From: Pedobacter caeni
GTDB taxonomy: Bacteria > Bacteroidota > Bacteroidia > Sphingobacteriales > Sphingobacteriaceae
Reading direction: 5' to 3'
Length of the DNA: 64,000 nt
Assembly: GCF_900129215.1 (NCBI RefSeq)
Contig: NZ_FQUQ01000002.1
Span: 310,001 to 374,000, forward strand
The notes beneath the pieces are model-generated. The model saw nothing but the letters and a program-made list of their open reading frames with translations. It made no database searches and was not told the DNA's origin. Below, one piece after another: positions 17,795-26,364 of the stretch; within the stretch, counting starts at the first letter, position 1, and each line of letters starts with the position of its first letter. Both the position numbers and the translations under genes were made by a program.

Positions 17795-19186
17795 ATGCAA
17801 ACACGTTATTTGTACTTGCTCAAATACATCTTGCCCATTACAGATCTTGTAATGCTCAATTTGGTCTATGTTTTAGCCTATTACCTTACCGAATACCTGG
17901 GTAAAACAGTTTCTTATGAACTGTGGCAGCATTATATGGTGGTTTGTAACCTGCTGTGGATGTTCAATACGGTGATTTTTGGCCTGTATTCAGATTATGG
18001 ATCAAGAAGGCTGGAGCGGATTTACAGGGGAACTTGGCGCAGCATCGCATTACATGGTGTTGGTTTCGCTCTGTATCTGTTGTTTTCCAGGGATGTAGAC
18101 TTTTCCAGAACTTTCCTGTTGGTATTCTATGCCTTGTTGCTGGGCGCCTTTGTGCTGAACCGATTCCTTGGAACTGCCTTCCAGTTTTTACTGGTGCAGC
18201 GTTTTAACGTAAATAAAAAAGTAGCCTTAATTGGTGTTAATCCTACCGGAAGGCGACTGGCGCATTATCTGGACCGCCAATACAATATAGATTTTTATGG
18301 TTATCTTGATGATGGCAGCAGGATCTATGCGGATGAAAACGGAAACCTGCCAACCCGTTTTATTTCCAAAATGGTTGCAGCAGCATTAAGTGGGGTAAAG
18401 GATATTTATGTATCGCTGGAACCACACCGCATGTCGGAAATTGGAACCTTTCTGGAGGTAGCCGACAAGCATTGTCTGAGGGTAAAGTTTATTCCGGATA
18501 TGGCGACCACCCTGGCTACGCCTTATACGATCAGCTATGTGGGAGATGAATTTCCGGTAATTTCACTTAGAAAAGAACCCCTGGAAAGTGTCAGCAACCG
18601 CTTTAAAAAACGGGCTTTTGACATAGTCTTTAGTCTTGGGGTGATCATTTTTCTGATGAGCTGGTTGTATCCTCTGATTGCCATCCTGATTAAAATGCAA
18701 AGCAGAGGGCCGGTTTTGTTTAAACAACTCCGAAGCGGAAGGAATGATGAGCCTTTCTGGTGCTATAAGTTCAGAAGCATGAAGGTCAACAACGACAGTG
18801 ATAAAAAACAAGCCACCAAAGACGATGACCGCATTACTCCGATAGGGAAATTTCTTAGAAAATCCAGCCTTGATGAGTTGCCTCAGTTCTTTAATGTACT
18901 CTTTGGAAATATGAGTGTAGTAGGCCCAAGACCACATATGCTAAAACATACAGAAGAATACCGGGCCATCATCAATCAATTTATGGTCCGCCATTTCTTA
19001 AAACCGGGAATCACCGGATGGGCACAGGTAAATGGCTTCAGAGGAGAAACCAAAGAAGACGATGCCATGCAAAAAAGGGTACAACACGACATCTGGTACC
19101 TGGAAAACTGGACTGCAATGTTAGAAGTGAAAATTGTCTTCCTGACGGTCATTAATATGATCAAAGGAGAAGATAATGCGTATTAA
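17795..19186 (+). CDS. undecaprenyl-phosphate sugar phosphotransferase (WcaJ-like priming transferase)
   Basis: Starts repeat-unit synthesis by loading a sugar-1-phosphate, probably glucose, onto undecaprenyl phosphate at the inner membrane. The 463-residue protein has four to five N-terminal helices (to about 115), a central nucleotide-binding-like domain (VALIGVNPTGRRLA), one further helix (about 275-300) and the C-terminal catalytic domain with KRAFDIVFSLG, YKFRSMKVN, DELPQFFNVLFGNMSVVGPR and KPGITGWAQVNG. This full-length layout is that of polyisoprenyl-phosphate hexose-1-phosphate transferases such as WcaJ. It leads the rightward unit that also holds the rfb genes. Confidence 0.92.
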   Translation: MQTRYLYLLKYILPITDLVMLNLVYVLAYYLTEYLGKTVSYELWQHYMVVCNLLWMFNTVIFGLYSDYGSRRLERIYRGTWRSIALHGVGFALYLLFSRDVDFSRTFLLVFYALLLGAFVLNRFLGTAFQFLLVQRFNVNKKVALIGVNPTGRRLAHYLDRQYNIDFYGYLDDGSRIYADENGNLPTRFISKMVAAALSGVKDIYVSLEPHRMSEIGTFLEVADKHCLRVKFIPDMATTLATPYTISYVGDEFPVISLRKEPLESVSNRFKKRAFDIVFSLGVIIFLMSWLYPLIAILIKMQSRGPVLFKQLRSGRNDEPFWCYKFRSMKVNNDSDKKQATKDDDRITPIGKFLRKSSLDELPQFFNVLFGNMSVVGPRPHMLKHTEEYRAIINQFMVRHFLKPGITGWAQVNGFRGETKEDDAMQKRVQHDIWYLENWTAMLEVKIVFLTVINMIKGEDNAY

Positions 19187-19206
19187 CAGCTAAAAAAATA
19201 CTGAAT

Positions 19207-20265
19207 ATGAAGAAGATCTTAATTACCGGTGGCGCTGGTTTTATCGGCTCACATGTGGTCCGGTTGTTTGTAAAAAACTATCCTGACTATGAAATCATCA
19301 ACCTGGATAAACTAACTTATGCAGGCAACCTATTGAACCTTACTGATGTCGAATCGGCTCCTAATTACAGGTTTATCAAAGGAGATATTACCGATGCAGC
19401 CTTTATTAATGAGCTTTTTCAATTGGAAAAACCTGAGGCGGTGATCCACCTTGCTGCGGAATCGCATGTAGACCGTTCCATTAGTAATCCAATGGAATTT
19501 GTAATGACGAATGTGATCGGAACGGTGAACTTATTGAATGCGGCAAAAGAATCCTGGAAAGGAAATTATCCTCAGCATCGCTTTTACCATGTCAGCACAG
19601 ATGAGGTTTACGGTGCCCTTGGAGAAATAGGGATGTTTACGGAAAGTACTTCTTATGATCCGCATAGCCCTTATTCTGCTTCAAAAGCGAGTTCTGATCA
19701 TTTTGTTCGGGCCTATCACGATACTTATGGCCTGGATGTGGTCATTTCGAACTGTTCAAATAACTACGGATCTCATCATTTTCCTGAAAAGCTGATCCCG
19801 CTGGCCATTAACAACCTAAAAAATAATAAACCTGTACCTGTTTATGGTAAAGGTGAAAATGTGCGCGACTGGCTTTGGGTCGAAGATCATGCACGTGCAA
19901 TTGACACCATCTTCCACCAGTCAAAATCCGGGGATACCTATAATATCGGCGGACATAATGAATGGAAAAATATCGACCTGATCCATTTGTTGTGTAAGAT
20001 CATGGATCAAAAACTGGGAAGAACTCCCGGCACATCTGCGGAACTCATTACCTATGTAACAGATCGGGCAGGGCATGACCTCCGCTATGCAATTGACTCT
20101 ACAAAATTACAGGAGAACCTGGGATGGGTGCCTTCCTTACAATTCGAAGAAGGTCTGGGAAAAACTGTAGATTGGTATCTTGAAAATGTAACCTGGCTGG
20201 AAAATGTAACCTCCGGGCATTATCAGGAATATTATAACCAACAATATGAATATAACGAACAGTAA
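19207..20265 (+). CDS. rfbB: dTDP-glucose 4,6-dehydratase
   Basis: Second step of dTDP-L-rhamnose synthesis. The protein of 352 residues has the NAD-binding motif ITGGAGFIGSHV at the start, the HLAAESHVDRSI block, STDEVYG, and the YSASKASSDH active site with Tyr and Lys of an extended SDR. The C-terminus WLENVTSGHYQEYY is typical. It overlaps rfbD by 20 bases and follows the priming transferase by 20 bases, so it is part of one operon. Confidence 0.95.
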   Translation: MKKILITGGAGFIGSHVVRLFVKNYPDYEIINLDKLTYAGNLLNLTDVESAPNYRFIKGDITDAAFINELFQLEKPEAVIHLAAESHVDRSISNPMEFVMTNVIGTVNLLNAAKESWKGNYPQHRFYHVSTDEVYGALGEIGMFTESTSYDPHSPYSASKASSDHFVRAYHDTYGLDVVISNCSNNYGSHHFPEKLIPLAINNLKNNKPVPVYGKGENVRDWLWVEDHARAIDTIFHQSKSGDTYNIGGHNEWKNIDLIHLLCKIMDQKLGRTPGTSAELITYVTDRAGHDLRYAIDSTKLQENLGWVPSLQFEEGLGKTVDWYLENVTWLENVTSGHYQEYYNQQYEYNEQ

Positions 20266-21124
20266 AAAGAACATACTTGTTTTTGGCGGAATCGGTCAAT
20301 TGGGTCAATGCATCAGTAAAATTTGCGAAGAAAGAGCAGTCACCTCTGTTCGTTTTCTCGATGAATTTGAAGGGAATATACTGGACCCGGTTATCCTGGA
20401 AAAATTGTTTCAGGAAGAAGCGCCTGAATTCGTGATCAATTGTGCGGCATATACTGCAGTAGATAAAGCGGAAGATGAACCCGGCCTTTGCGAGAAAATC
20501 AATAAAGACGGTGCCGCAAACCTGGCCAGATGCTGTGCGCAATTTAAGGCAACACTGCTCCATATTTCTACAGATTTTGTGTTTGATGGAAAAGTACCGA
20601 AACTTTTAAATGAAAATGACCCGGCTGAACCGATCAGTGTTTATGGTAAAACCAAACTTGACGGAGAGCAGGAAATTACAAAAATATTAAAGGAACATTA
20701 CATCCTTCGCACCAGCTGGCTGTATTCTGAATTTGCGAATAATTTTGTGAAAACGATGCTTAAGCTAGGTGCGGAACGTGATGAACTCAGTGTGATTGTG
20801 GATCAGGTAGGAACACCAACTTATGCGATAGACCTGGCATTAGTGCTATTGGAGATCATCGCATCAGACCGTAAAGCATACGGAACCTACCATTACAGCA
20901 ATGAAGGAGTGACCTCCTGGTATGATTTTGCAAAGGCCATTTTTGACCTGAGTGATACGGTGGTAAAACTCCATTCAATTCCGGGTTCTGCTTATCCAAC
21001 CAAAGCAGCCCGGCCCGCTTTTTCTGTAATGGATAAGGCAAAAATTAAACAGGTATATGGTCTGGAGATCCCCTACTGGAGGGATAGCCTGATCAAATGT
21101 ATTAACGCTATAAAAAAAGAATAA
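20246..21124 (+). CDS. rfbD: dTDP-4-dehydrorhamnose reductase
   Basis: Final reductase in dTDP-L-rhamnose synthesis. The protein of 292 residues shows the NAD(P)-binding start ILVFGGIGQLGQ, INCAAYTAVDKAEDEP, STDFVFDG, and YGKTKLDGEQ with the catalytic Tyr and Lys. The start overlaps the end of rfbB; Met at residue 1 gives the usual short N-terminal arm before the Rossmann strand. The stop codon directly abuts rfbA. Confidence 0.94.
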   Translation: MNITNSKKNILVFGGIGQLGQCISKICEERAVTSVRFLDEFEGNILDPVILEKLFQEEAPEFVINCAAYTAVDKAEDEPGLCEKINKDGAANLARCCAQFKATLLHISTDFVFDGKVPKLLNENDPAEPISVYGKTKLDGEQEITKILKEHYILRTSWLYSEFANNFVKTMLKLGAERDELSVIVDQVGTPTYAIDLALVLLEIIASDRKAYGTYHYSNEGVTSWYDFAKAIFDLSDTVVKLHSIPGSAYPTKAARPAFSVMDKAKIKQVYGLEIPYWRDSLIKCINAIKKE

Positions 21125-22009
21125 ATGAAAGGAATTATACTAGCAGGAGGTAGCGGGACACGTTTACATCCTTTGACCCTGGTGATGAGTAAACAAATGA
21201 TGCCGGTCTATGATAAACCAATGATCTATTATCCATTGTCTACTTTAATGCTGGCGGGGATTAATGAAATTCTGATCATTTCAACACCTCATGACCTGCC
21301 GAACTTTGAGAAGCTACTGGGTGACGGAAGTAAGCTGGGGTGTAAATTTTCTTATGCGGTACAAGCCGAGCCTAATGGCCTTGCCCAGGCTTTTGTAATC
21401 GGTGCAGATTTTATCGGGACAGATAAAGTAGCACTGGTACTCGGCGACAATATATTTTACGGGGACGGGATGGCCAAGCTCCTTCAGGGTAGTTCTGACC
21501 CTGAGGGAGGCGTGGTCTTTGCTTATCCGGTGTCAGATCCCGAACGCTATGGTGTGGTGGAATTTGATGAAAATAAAAAAGCGATCTCTATTGAAGAGAA
21601 ACCTTCAGTACCAAAGTCGGACTATGCGGTGCCTGGTTTGTATTTCTACGACAATTCTGTGGTAGAAATTGCTAGGAATATCAAACCTTCTCCAAGGGGA
21701 GAGTATGAGATCACAGACGTGAATAAGGTTTATCTGGAGCAGGGTAAACTTAAAGTTGGAGTGCTGAGTCGGGGGACTGCCTGGCTGGATACCGGTACTT
21801 TTGCTTCATTGATGCAGGCTGGTCAGTTTGTACAGGTCATCGAAGAGCGTCAGGGGCTGAAAATCGGATGTATCGAGGAAGTGGCCTACCGGATGAATTT
21901 CATTGATGATGAGCAGCTGTCTGCAATTGCTACACCATTGATCAAGAGTGGTTACGGAGCCTATCTTTTGAAAATGATCAGGCAGATTGAGCCGCAGCCG
22001 GCAGGTTAA
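21125..22009 (+). CDS. rfbA: glucose-1-phosphate thymidylyltransferase
   Basis: First step of dTDP-rhamnose synthesis: joins glucose-1-phosphate and dTTP. The 294-residue protein has the signature [18 protein letters not shown], then [27 protein letters not shown] and [12 protein letters not shown]. The length and tail fit RmlA. It immediately follows rfbD. The epimerase gene rfbC, needed between the dehydratase and reductase, is not in this window. Confidence 0.95.
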   Translation: MKGIILAGGSGTRLHPLTLVMSKQMMPVYDKPMIYYPLSTLMLAGINEILIISTPHDLPNFEKLLGDGSKLGCKFSYAVQAEPNGLAQAFVIGADFIGTDKVALVLGDNIFYGDGMAKLLQGSSDPEGGVVFAYPVSDPERYGVVEFDENKKAISIEEKPSVPKSDYAVPGLYFYDNSVVEIARNIKPSPRGEYEITDVNKVYLEQGKLKVGVLSRGTAWLDTGTFASLMQAGQFVQVIEERQGLKIGCIEEVAYRMNFIDDEQLSAIATPLIKSGYGAYLLKMIRQIEPQPAG

Positions 22010-22447
22010 TTAAATTGCTTTGCCTGTTTCCTGACGGTGTAAAATATTTCAATGAAAAAGCTTGTTTAAACTTTTGAAATTTTGGACTATTCTGTTTTTT
22101 TGAACAAAAATGAGGAATAATGCCTGGTTTTGTAGATAAAAGTAGCAATAGGCTTGAAAAAAAGTTTCTGATTTCGCATAAGAACGGGCTTTCGTTCGGT
22201 CAGATTAGTTGACTTTTGGTGATGGAAACAAAAAAATACCCTTTTGATTGCTTAAAAACGATTTATCAAAAAAGTTTTTAGTAAAATCCCCACTTATAGG
22301 GATGCTTTTTCTGTTTAATTGGATTAGTTTTTGTTGTTAATTGGTCTTTAGAAGTTTAATCTGAAACTCCGAATTTTTTTAAAATTAGGTCTTTTTAGGT
22401 TAAATTTCTTAAAGAGTAATTTTTATTCCTAATTTGTTTAAATTCCG

Positions 22448-22588
22448 ATGCTGATCTATCATTTGTACTTCATCAACTGTCTTTTGTTCCTTTCAGGGGG
22501 GCTGATGTTCAGTTTGCTTCTTTTTTTCTCTTATCGTTTTATCAACTCTTTGGAAAAAAATATTTCTCTTGGTTCTGTAAGACCATAA
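22448..22588 (+). CDS. possible 46-residue membrane peptide
   Basis: A short frame with an ATG start coding a very hydrophobic segment: a polar start (MLIYHLYF), then a likely transmembrane helix (about residues 9-30, with LLFLSGGLMFSLLFFS) and a basic/polar tail (YRFINSLEKN) ending RP. I recognise no family and see no obvious ribosome site. A T-rich sequence often codes such hydrophobic frames by chance, so this is only a candidate. Confidence 0.25.
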   Translation: MLIYHLYFINCLLFLSGGLMFSLLLFFSYRFINSLEKNISLGSVRP

Positions 22589-22700
22589 GGGAGTTCTTTG
22601 TCGTTTGAATAATAGATCATTCAGATCGGATTGTTAATTGTGCTAACTAAATATGAATCTAATCAATTTATAATTTTTTTAATCTAACCCCTATTTCACC

Positions 22701-22814
22701 ATGTCAAAATCATTTCTTATTCCTGTTACCCCGCGAGTCTCCGGCGTAACACACCTTTGCGGTAACTATCTGCTCTTTAATGCCAATTTGTTAATGAATA
22801 ATTGTATCTGGTAA
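22701..22814 (+). CDS. possible 37-residue peptide upstream of the LuxR regulator
   Basis: An ATG-initiated frame with a less biased composition than its surroundings: it begins MSKSFLIPVTPRVSGVTHLC and ends NNCIW, with two cysteines. It resembles no family I know. It could be a leader peptide or a small precursor, or chance. It lies about 150 bases before the regulator gene in the same direction. Confidence 0.22.
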   Translation: MSKSFLIPVTPRVSGVTHLCGNYLLFNANLLMNNCIW

Positions 22815-22963
22815 GTTTTTGAGGCAGAACCCGTCTTCTGATCCTACAATACCTACTTTATATTTTTTTAATAAGATGAAGAAAAACTAAAGACGTTCTC
22901 AAAACCCGTTATGAATAAACTGACGAGCCGTTTTTTTATTTTTTAATCTTTTCAATTAACCTT

Positions 22964-23749
22964 ATGGAATTTATGGAATTTAATAATAACGTCATGAATG
23001 CTCCCTGGGATAGGCGTAGCGACTTCTACACACGTTCAAATATGGCTTTACCTAAAGTAATTTTAGATCAGTTTTTGCCCTCATTTCTTAGTCCAGGGCA
23101 GTTTTACTACTATTTAGTAGATTTCTATGGCCAACAGATCAGATATATAGATCCAAGTATCGCTGATATCTTAGGACTAGATCCGGAATCAGCAACTGTG
23201 GATAGTATCCTGGGTTGTATCCATCCTGAAGACATCAATTATGTAGCGCAGACAGAATCGGCAAGTTATCGGTTTATGCTCAATCAGGTAGGTAAAGATA
23301 ACCTGAAGAGCTATTACAAAACGACTTACTGTTTTAGGTTCAAAGTGGTTGGTGGCAATTATGAATTGTTCCATAATGAGTCTGTATTCCTCTCTGATGA
23401 GGAAACAGGCCGTATCTCACAGGTACTTCATATTCATACGAATATCAATCACCTGACCGCTGTGAATGATTACACCCCTGCATTGATGGATTTAAAGGGA
23501 ACGGAGAATGTATGGCCGGTCAATGTCAAACCAGAATCGGAAAGCACTTCGCTCAATTTAAATTTTAGTAAACGGGAAATGGAAATCATTAAGTTGATCG
23601 CCCTTGGTTATAAAAGTGAAGAAATTGCAGAATCACTATTTATTTCCCTGCATACCGTTCAATCTCATCGTAAGAATATTATTCGGAAATCTGGTGTTAA
23701 AACCAGCTCTGAACTCATTAGTTTATGTGTGAAAGAAGGATTAATTTAA
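22964..23749 (+). CDS. LuxR-family transcriptional regulator with PAS-like sensor domain
   Basis: A 261-residue cytoplasmic regulator. The N-terminal part (about 45-165) looks like a PAS fold: YYYLVDFYGQQIRYIDPSIADILGLDPE, then IHPEDINYV. The C-terminal LuxR helix-turn-helix (about 200-261) shows FSKREMEIIKLIALGYKSEEIAESL and SLHTVQSHRKNII. There is no receiver domain, so it is probably ligand- or signal-regulated rather than phosphorylated. The start is ambiguous between Met 1 and Met 4 (direct repeat ATGGAATTT). It ends in a strong terminator. A role in control of the exopolysaccharide locus is inferred from position. Confidence 0.85.
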   Translation: MEFMEFNNNVMNAPWDRRSDFYTRSNMALPKVILDQFLPSFLSPGQFYYYLVDFYGQQIRYIDPSIADILGLDPESATVDSILGCIHPEDINYVAQTESASYRFMLNQVGKDNLKSYYKTTYCFRFKVVGGNYELFHNESVFLSDEETGRISQVLHIHTNINHLTAVNDYTPALMDLKGTENVWPVNVKPESESTSLNLNFSKREMEIIKLIALGYKSEEIAESLFISLHTVQSHRKNIIRKSGVKTSSELISLCVKEGLI

Positions 23750-23770
23750 TCCGTTTTTTACAGCTCAGGG

Positions 23771-23812
23771 AAAATAAGAAAGGCGGACCATTTGGTTCGC
23801 CTTTCTTATTTT
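23771..23812 (+). terminator. intrinsic terminator after the LuxR gene
   Basis: Perfect 15-base inverted repeat (AAAATAAGAAAGGCG and its complement) with a 12-base loop, 21 bases after the stop codon. The right arm ends in TTATTTT, so it works as a rho-independent terminator rightward, and its A-rich left side allows function leftward too. Confidence 0.88.
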
Positions 23813-23885
23813 GTAAAGTTTGTTTTTTATTGACCTGTTGAGTCAATCCCTTGCTCAAGCAGGTTAAGCCGATAATGCTTCCCGT

Positions 23886-24923
23886 TTAGTAAAAATCTGG
23901 TAATGGATTCAGGCTGGTATTCTGACGCTGATGCCAGTAAGGATAGATCGTTGGAACTTCACTAGCTGCATCCAGTTTCTTTACTTGTTCCAGCGTTAAA
24001 TTCCATCCTACAGCATCCAGGTTTTGTTTCAGTTGTTCCTCATTTCTCGCGCCTATAATGATGCTTGAAACGGTAGGACGCTGCAACAACCAGTTTAAGG
24101 AAATCTGTGCCACTGTTTTTCCTGTTTCTTCAGCCACTTCATCAAGGGCATCTGTAATGTTATAGAAGACTTCTTCATTCAGGATGGCCTCCGGAACAGG
24201 ACTTCCGCCCTGTGCAATGCGGCTATCTGCAGGAATGGGTTTGTTGCGTCCGTATTTGCCTCCTAAGCGGCCTGCGGCAAGTGGGCTCCAGATGAAGCTG
24301 CCAACATTCTGATCCAGACCTAAAGGCATCAGTTCCCATTCATATTCCCTGTTGGTCAGGGAATAATATACCTGATGGGCCACATATTTATTCCAGCCAT
24401 ATTTCTCAGATATTCCCAAAGATTTCATCAGGTGCCATCCGGAAAAATTAGAGCAGGCAATATAGCGTACTTTTCCACTTTGGATCATGTCATCAAGGGT
24501 TCTTAATGTCTCTTCGACCGGGGTATTCCCATCAAAACCATGCATGTGATAGATGTCAATATAATCGGTGTTTAATCGCTTAAGGCTGCCTTCCAGTTGC
24601 TTTAGAAGGTGAAAACGGGAGGATCCCTGGTTGTTGGGGCCTTCTCCAAAAGTGAAGGTGGCTTTGGTCGAGATCAGGGTTTTATTTCTTATTCCTTTGA
24701 TGGCTTTCCCCAGGATCTCCTCTGATAAACCTGCTGAGTAAACATCCGCGGTATCAAAGAGGTTGACCCCGGCATCCATGCACAGGTTGACCATGCGCGT
24801 AGCCTCCTCAACCTGTGTACTGCCCCAGGCTTTAAAAAAGTCGTTGCCACCACCAAAAGTGGCGGTTCCAAAGGTGAGTACCGGAACAAAGAGTCCGGAT
24901 GCGCCTAATTGTCTATATTCCAT
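23886..24923 (-). CDS. aldo/keto reductase
   Basis: An NADPH-dependent oxidoreductase of 345 residues with the barrel signatures GVNLFDTADVYSAGLSEEILG (catalytic Asp and Tyr), STKATF (Lys), DIYHMHGFD (His) and IACSNFSGWHL. The closest type is the bacterial YajO/YhdN-like group with unknown natural substrates. It is read leftward alone, with a 65-base gap from the unknown gene upstream. The substrate cannot be told. Confidence 0.9.
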   Translation of the reverse strand: MEYRQLGASGLFVPVLTFGTATFGGGNDFFKAWGSTQVEEATRMVNLCMDAGVNLFDTADVYSAGLSEEILGKAIKGIRNKTLISTKATFTFGEGPNNQGSSRFHLLKQLEGSLKRLNTDYIDIYHMHGFDGNTPVEETLRTLDDMIQSGKVRYIACSNFSGWHLMKSLGISEKYGWNKYVAHQVYYSLTNREYEWELMPLGLDQNVGSFIWSPLAAGRLGGKYGRNKPIPADSRIAQGGSPVPEAILNEEVFYNITDALDEVAEETGKTVAQISLNWLLQRPTVSSIIIGARNEEQLKQNLDAVGWNLTLEQVKKLDAASEVPTIYPYWHQRQNTSLNPLPDFY

Positions 24924-24988
24924 AAGCTTTATAATGCTGATAATATGATCTGTAAAAGGTATTCAGATTAAAGGATTTTCAAGTCATG

Positions 24989-26317
24989 TTATTGCAAGAG
25001 TTCTTCATAAAAAGCTTTCATTTCGGGAGGCGACTTTTTGATCAGTGCAGGGTATTTGTTGTCGGGTCCCCAGATGCTGTAGATCACATAAGTCCAAATG
25101 TAAGCCGGCATCTCTCTGGCATCTTCTTCCGACCAGTCTTCTTTGCTGCTTTTGCTGATGTAATCCGTAAAATTTCTTTTGCAATCCAGCAGCAATTGTA
25201 AGTTCTCAACGTTATGGAAAGCTTCAGCAAACAGTTTAAACGGTTTGTGTTCCTGCATTGATAGAATACAGCTGATAAAGACAGGTAAGGAGGCTTTGCT
25301 GATGCCAAACTTTTCCACAAAAGCAGGAGTGAATTTCTCCTGAATGGATTGGTGTTCTTCGTCAACCTCCTGCATGTACTTTTTCACCAGCTCAAAGTGT
25401 TTTTCACTTTCAAGACCCAATGCAAAAACAGCAAAGGTAGAAGGCATCGCGCAATTTTCGTCCTGTAGATTATGGTACCATTCCCATTTTTTCATTGCAA
25501 GGAGGGCGTATTCTTCAATTAATTTATGGAGGTCCGGATATTGAACAGCGTTGGCAAAGAGATGATGGACACCGGTTTTGATGAGTCCTTTTATGGGGAG
25601 GATCTGCTTTGTTTTTGCGGAAAATTCTATAGAATAACTTTTCGGGAAATCAACTTTCAGGAGTGCGTTTATGAACTGAAAGATGGCTTGATAAGCCGCT
25701 TCACATTCCTGATTTACTTTGATTTTAATGGTGGCAAAAACATCATTGGCTACACAGCTTACATTTTCATCTTTATAGTTTGTTAACTGTGTTGCCAGTT
25801 TCCCTGAACCATATTTTTTCAATTCTTCCACTTCATTTGAACCGAGGGATTTTACCATCCGGAAGTACCTGTTTACGGTCACGATTTCAAAGCTTGCTCC
25901 GTATTTCATCAAACAGATGGCCACATAACATACAAAACTTAAATGTTCAGGGTTTACGGCAGAAAGATCAGTGCCTGGGCTTAGCAGGTAATCATCTGCA
26001 GAGCGGACAGGCGCTTTACCAAAAAATGGTTTTTGAACATTTTCTTCAACCCATTTTTCCAGGCTGTATTCCTGAAATCCTTCCGGGGCCTGCTTTCTGA
26101 TTTTATCACAAAATTGACCGGCTTTTTCTGCGGTAAATGGTGCTTTATTCAGGAAATATCTAATGATACTATCAATGAGAAAAAGTTCTCCTGTTGGTAA
26201 TTCAAGAGGATGGGGGTATTCTGCTGATTCTTTAATGGTATCAGACCAGATGGCATCGATAAACCGCTCCAGTAATTCTTCGTTTCCTTCGATTTTTACA
26301 TTATAGTTTTTATTCAT
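24989..26317 (-). CDS. conserved-looking protein of unknown function, 442 residues
   Basis: I do not recognise this protein with confidence; it may belong to the uncharacterised DUF6138-like group, but I cannot confirm that. It is soluble, acidic and probably alpha-helical: no signal peptide or transmembrane segment, many Glu/Lys-rich helices, and a C-terminal region of short helix repeats (about 270-430) ending PEMKAFYEELLQ. Coding is supported by length and clean codon use. The gene stands between the aldo/keto reductase and an AraC gene on the same strand. No function is proposed. Confidence 0.6.
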   Translation of the reverse strand: MNKNYNVKIEGNEELLERFIDAIWSDTIKESAEYPHPLELPTGELFLIDSIIRYFLNKAPFTAEKAGQFCDKIRKQAPEGFQEYSLEKWVEENVQKPFFGKAPVRSADDYLLSPGTDLSAVNPEHLSFVCYVAICLMKYGASFEIVTVNRYFRMVKSLGSNEVEELKKYGSGKLATQLTNYKDENVSCVANDVFATIKIKVNQECEAAYQAIFQFINALLKVDFPKSYSIEFSAKTKQILPIKGLIKTGVHHLFANAVQYPDLHKLIEEYALLAMKKWEWYHNLQDENCAMPSTFAVFALGLESEKHFELVKKYMQEVDEEHQSIQEKFTPAFVEKFGISKASLPVFISCILSMQEHKPFKLFAEAFHNVENLQLLLDCKRNFTDYISKSSKEDWSEEDAREMPAYIWTYVIYSIWGPDNKYPALIKKSPPEMKAFYEELLQ

Positions 26318-26346
26318 TTTATGGCAATTCTTTATTTTTACAGCAT

Positions 26347-26363
26347 AACGTTTGAAAAACGTT
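26347..26363. other. short inverted repeat between the AraC gene and the unknown gene
   Basis: AACGTTT / AAACGTT with a 3-base centre lies in the 47-base gap, just after the AraC stop and before the start of the 442-residue gene. It could be a weak terminator or an operator for the downstream gene. There is no T-run of usual length on the relevant strand. Confidence 0.3.
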
Positions 26364-26364
26364 T

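Larger units (their letters stand above)
22010..22963. other. 954-base AT-rich intergenic region between rfbA and the LuxR gene
   Basis: No long gene on either strand. The region is T-rich with many homopolymer runs. I found no TAnnTTTG promoter element on the plus strand and no clear terminator after rfbA. It contains two small open frames listed separately, at 22448-22588 and 22701-22814. The last 150 bases are probably the leader of the LuxR gene. Confidence 0.6.
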
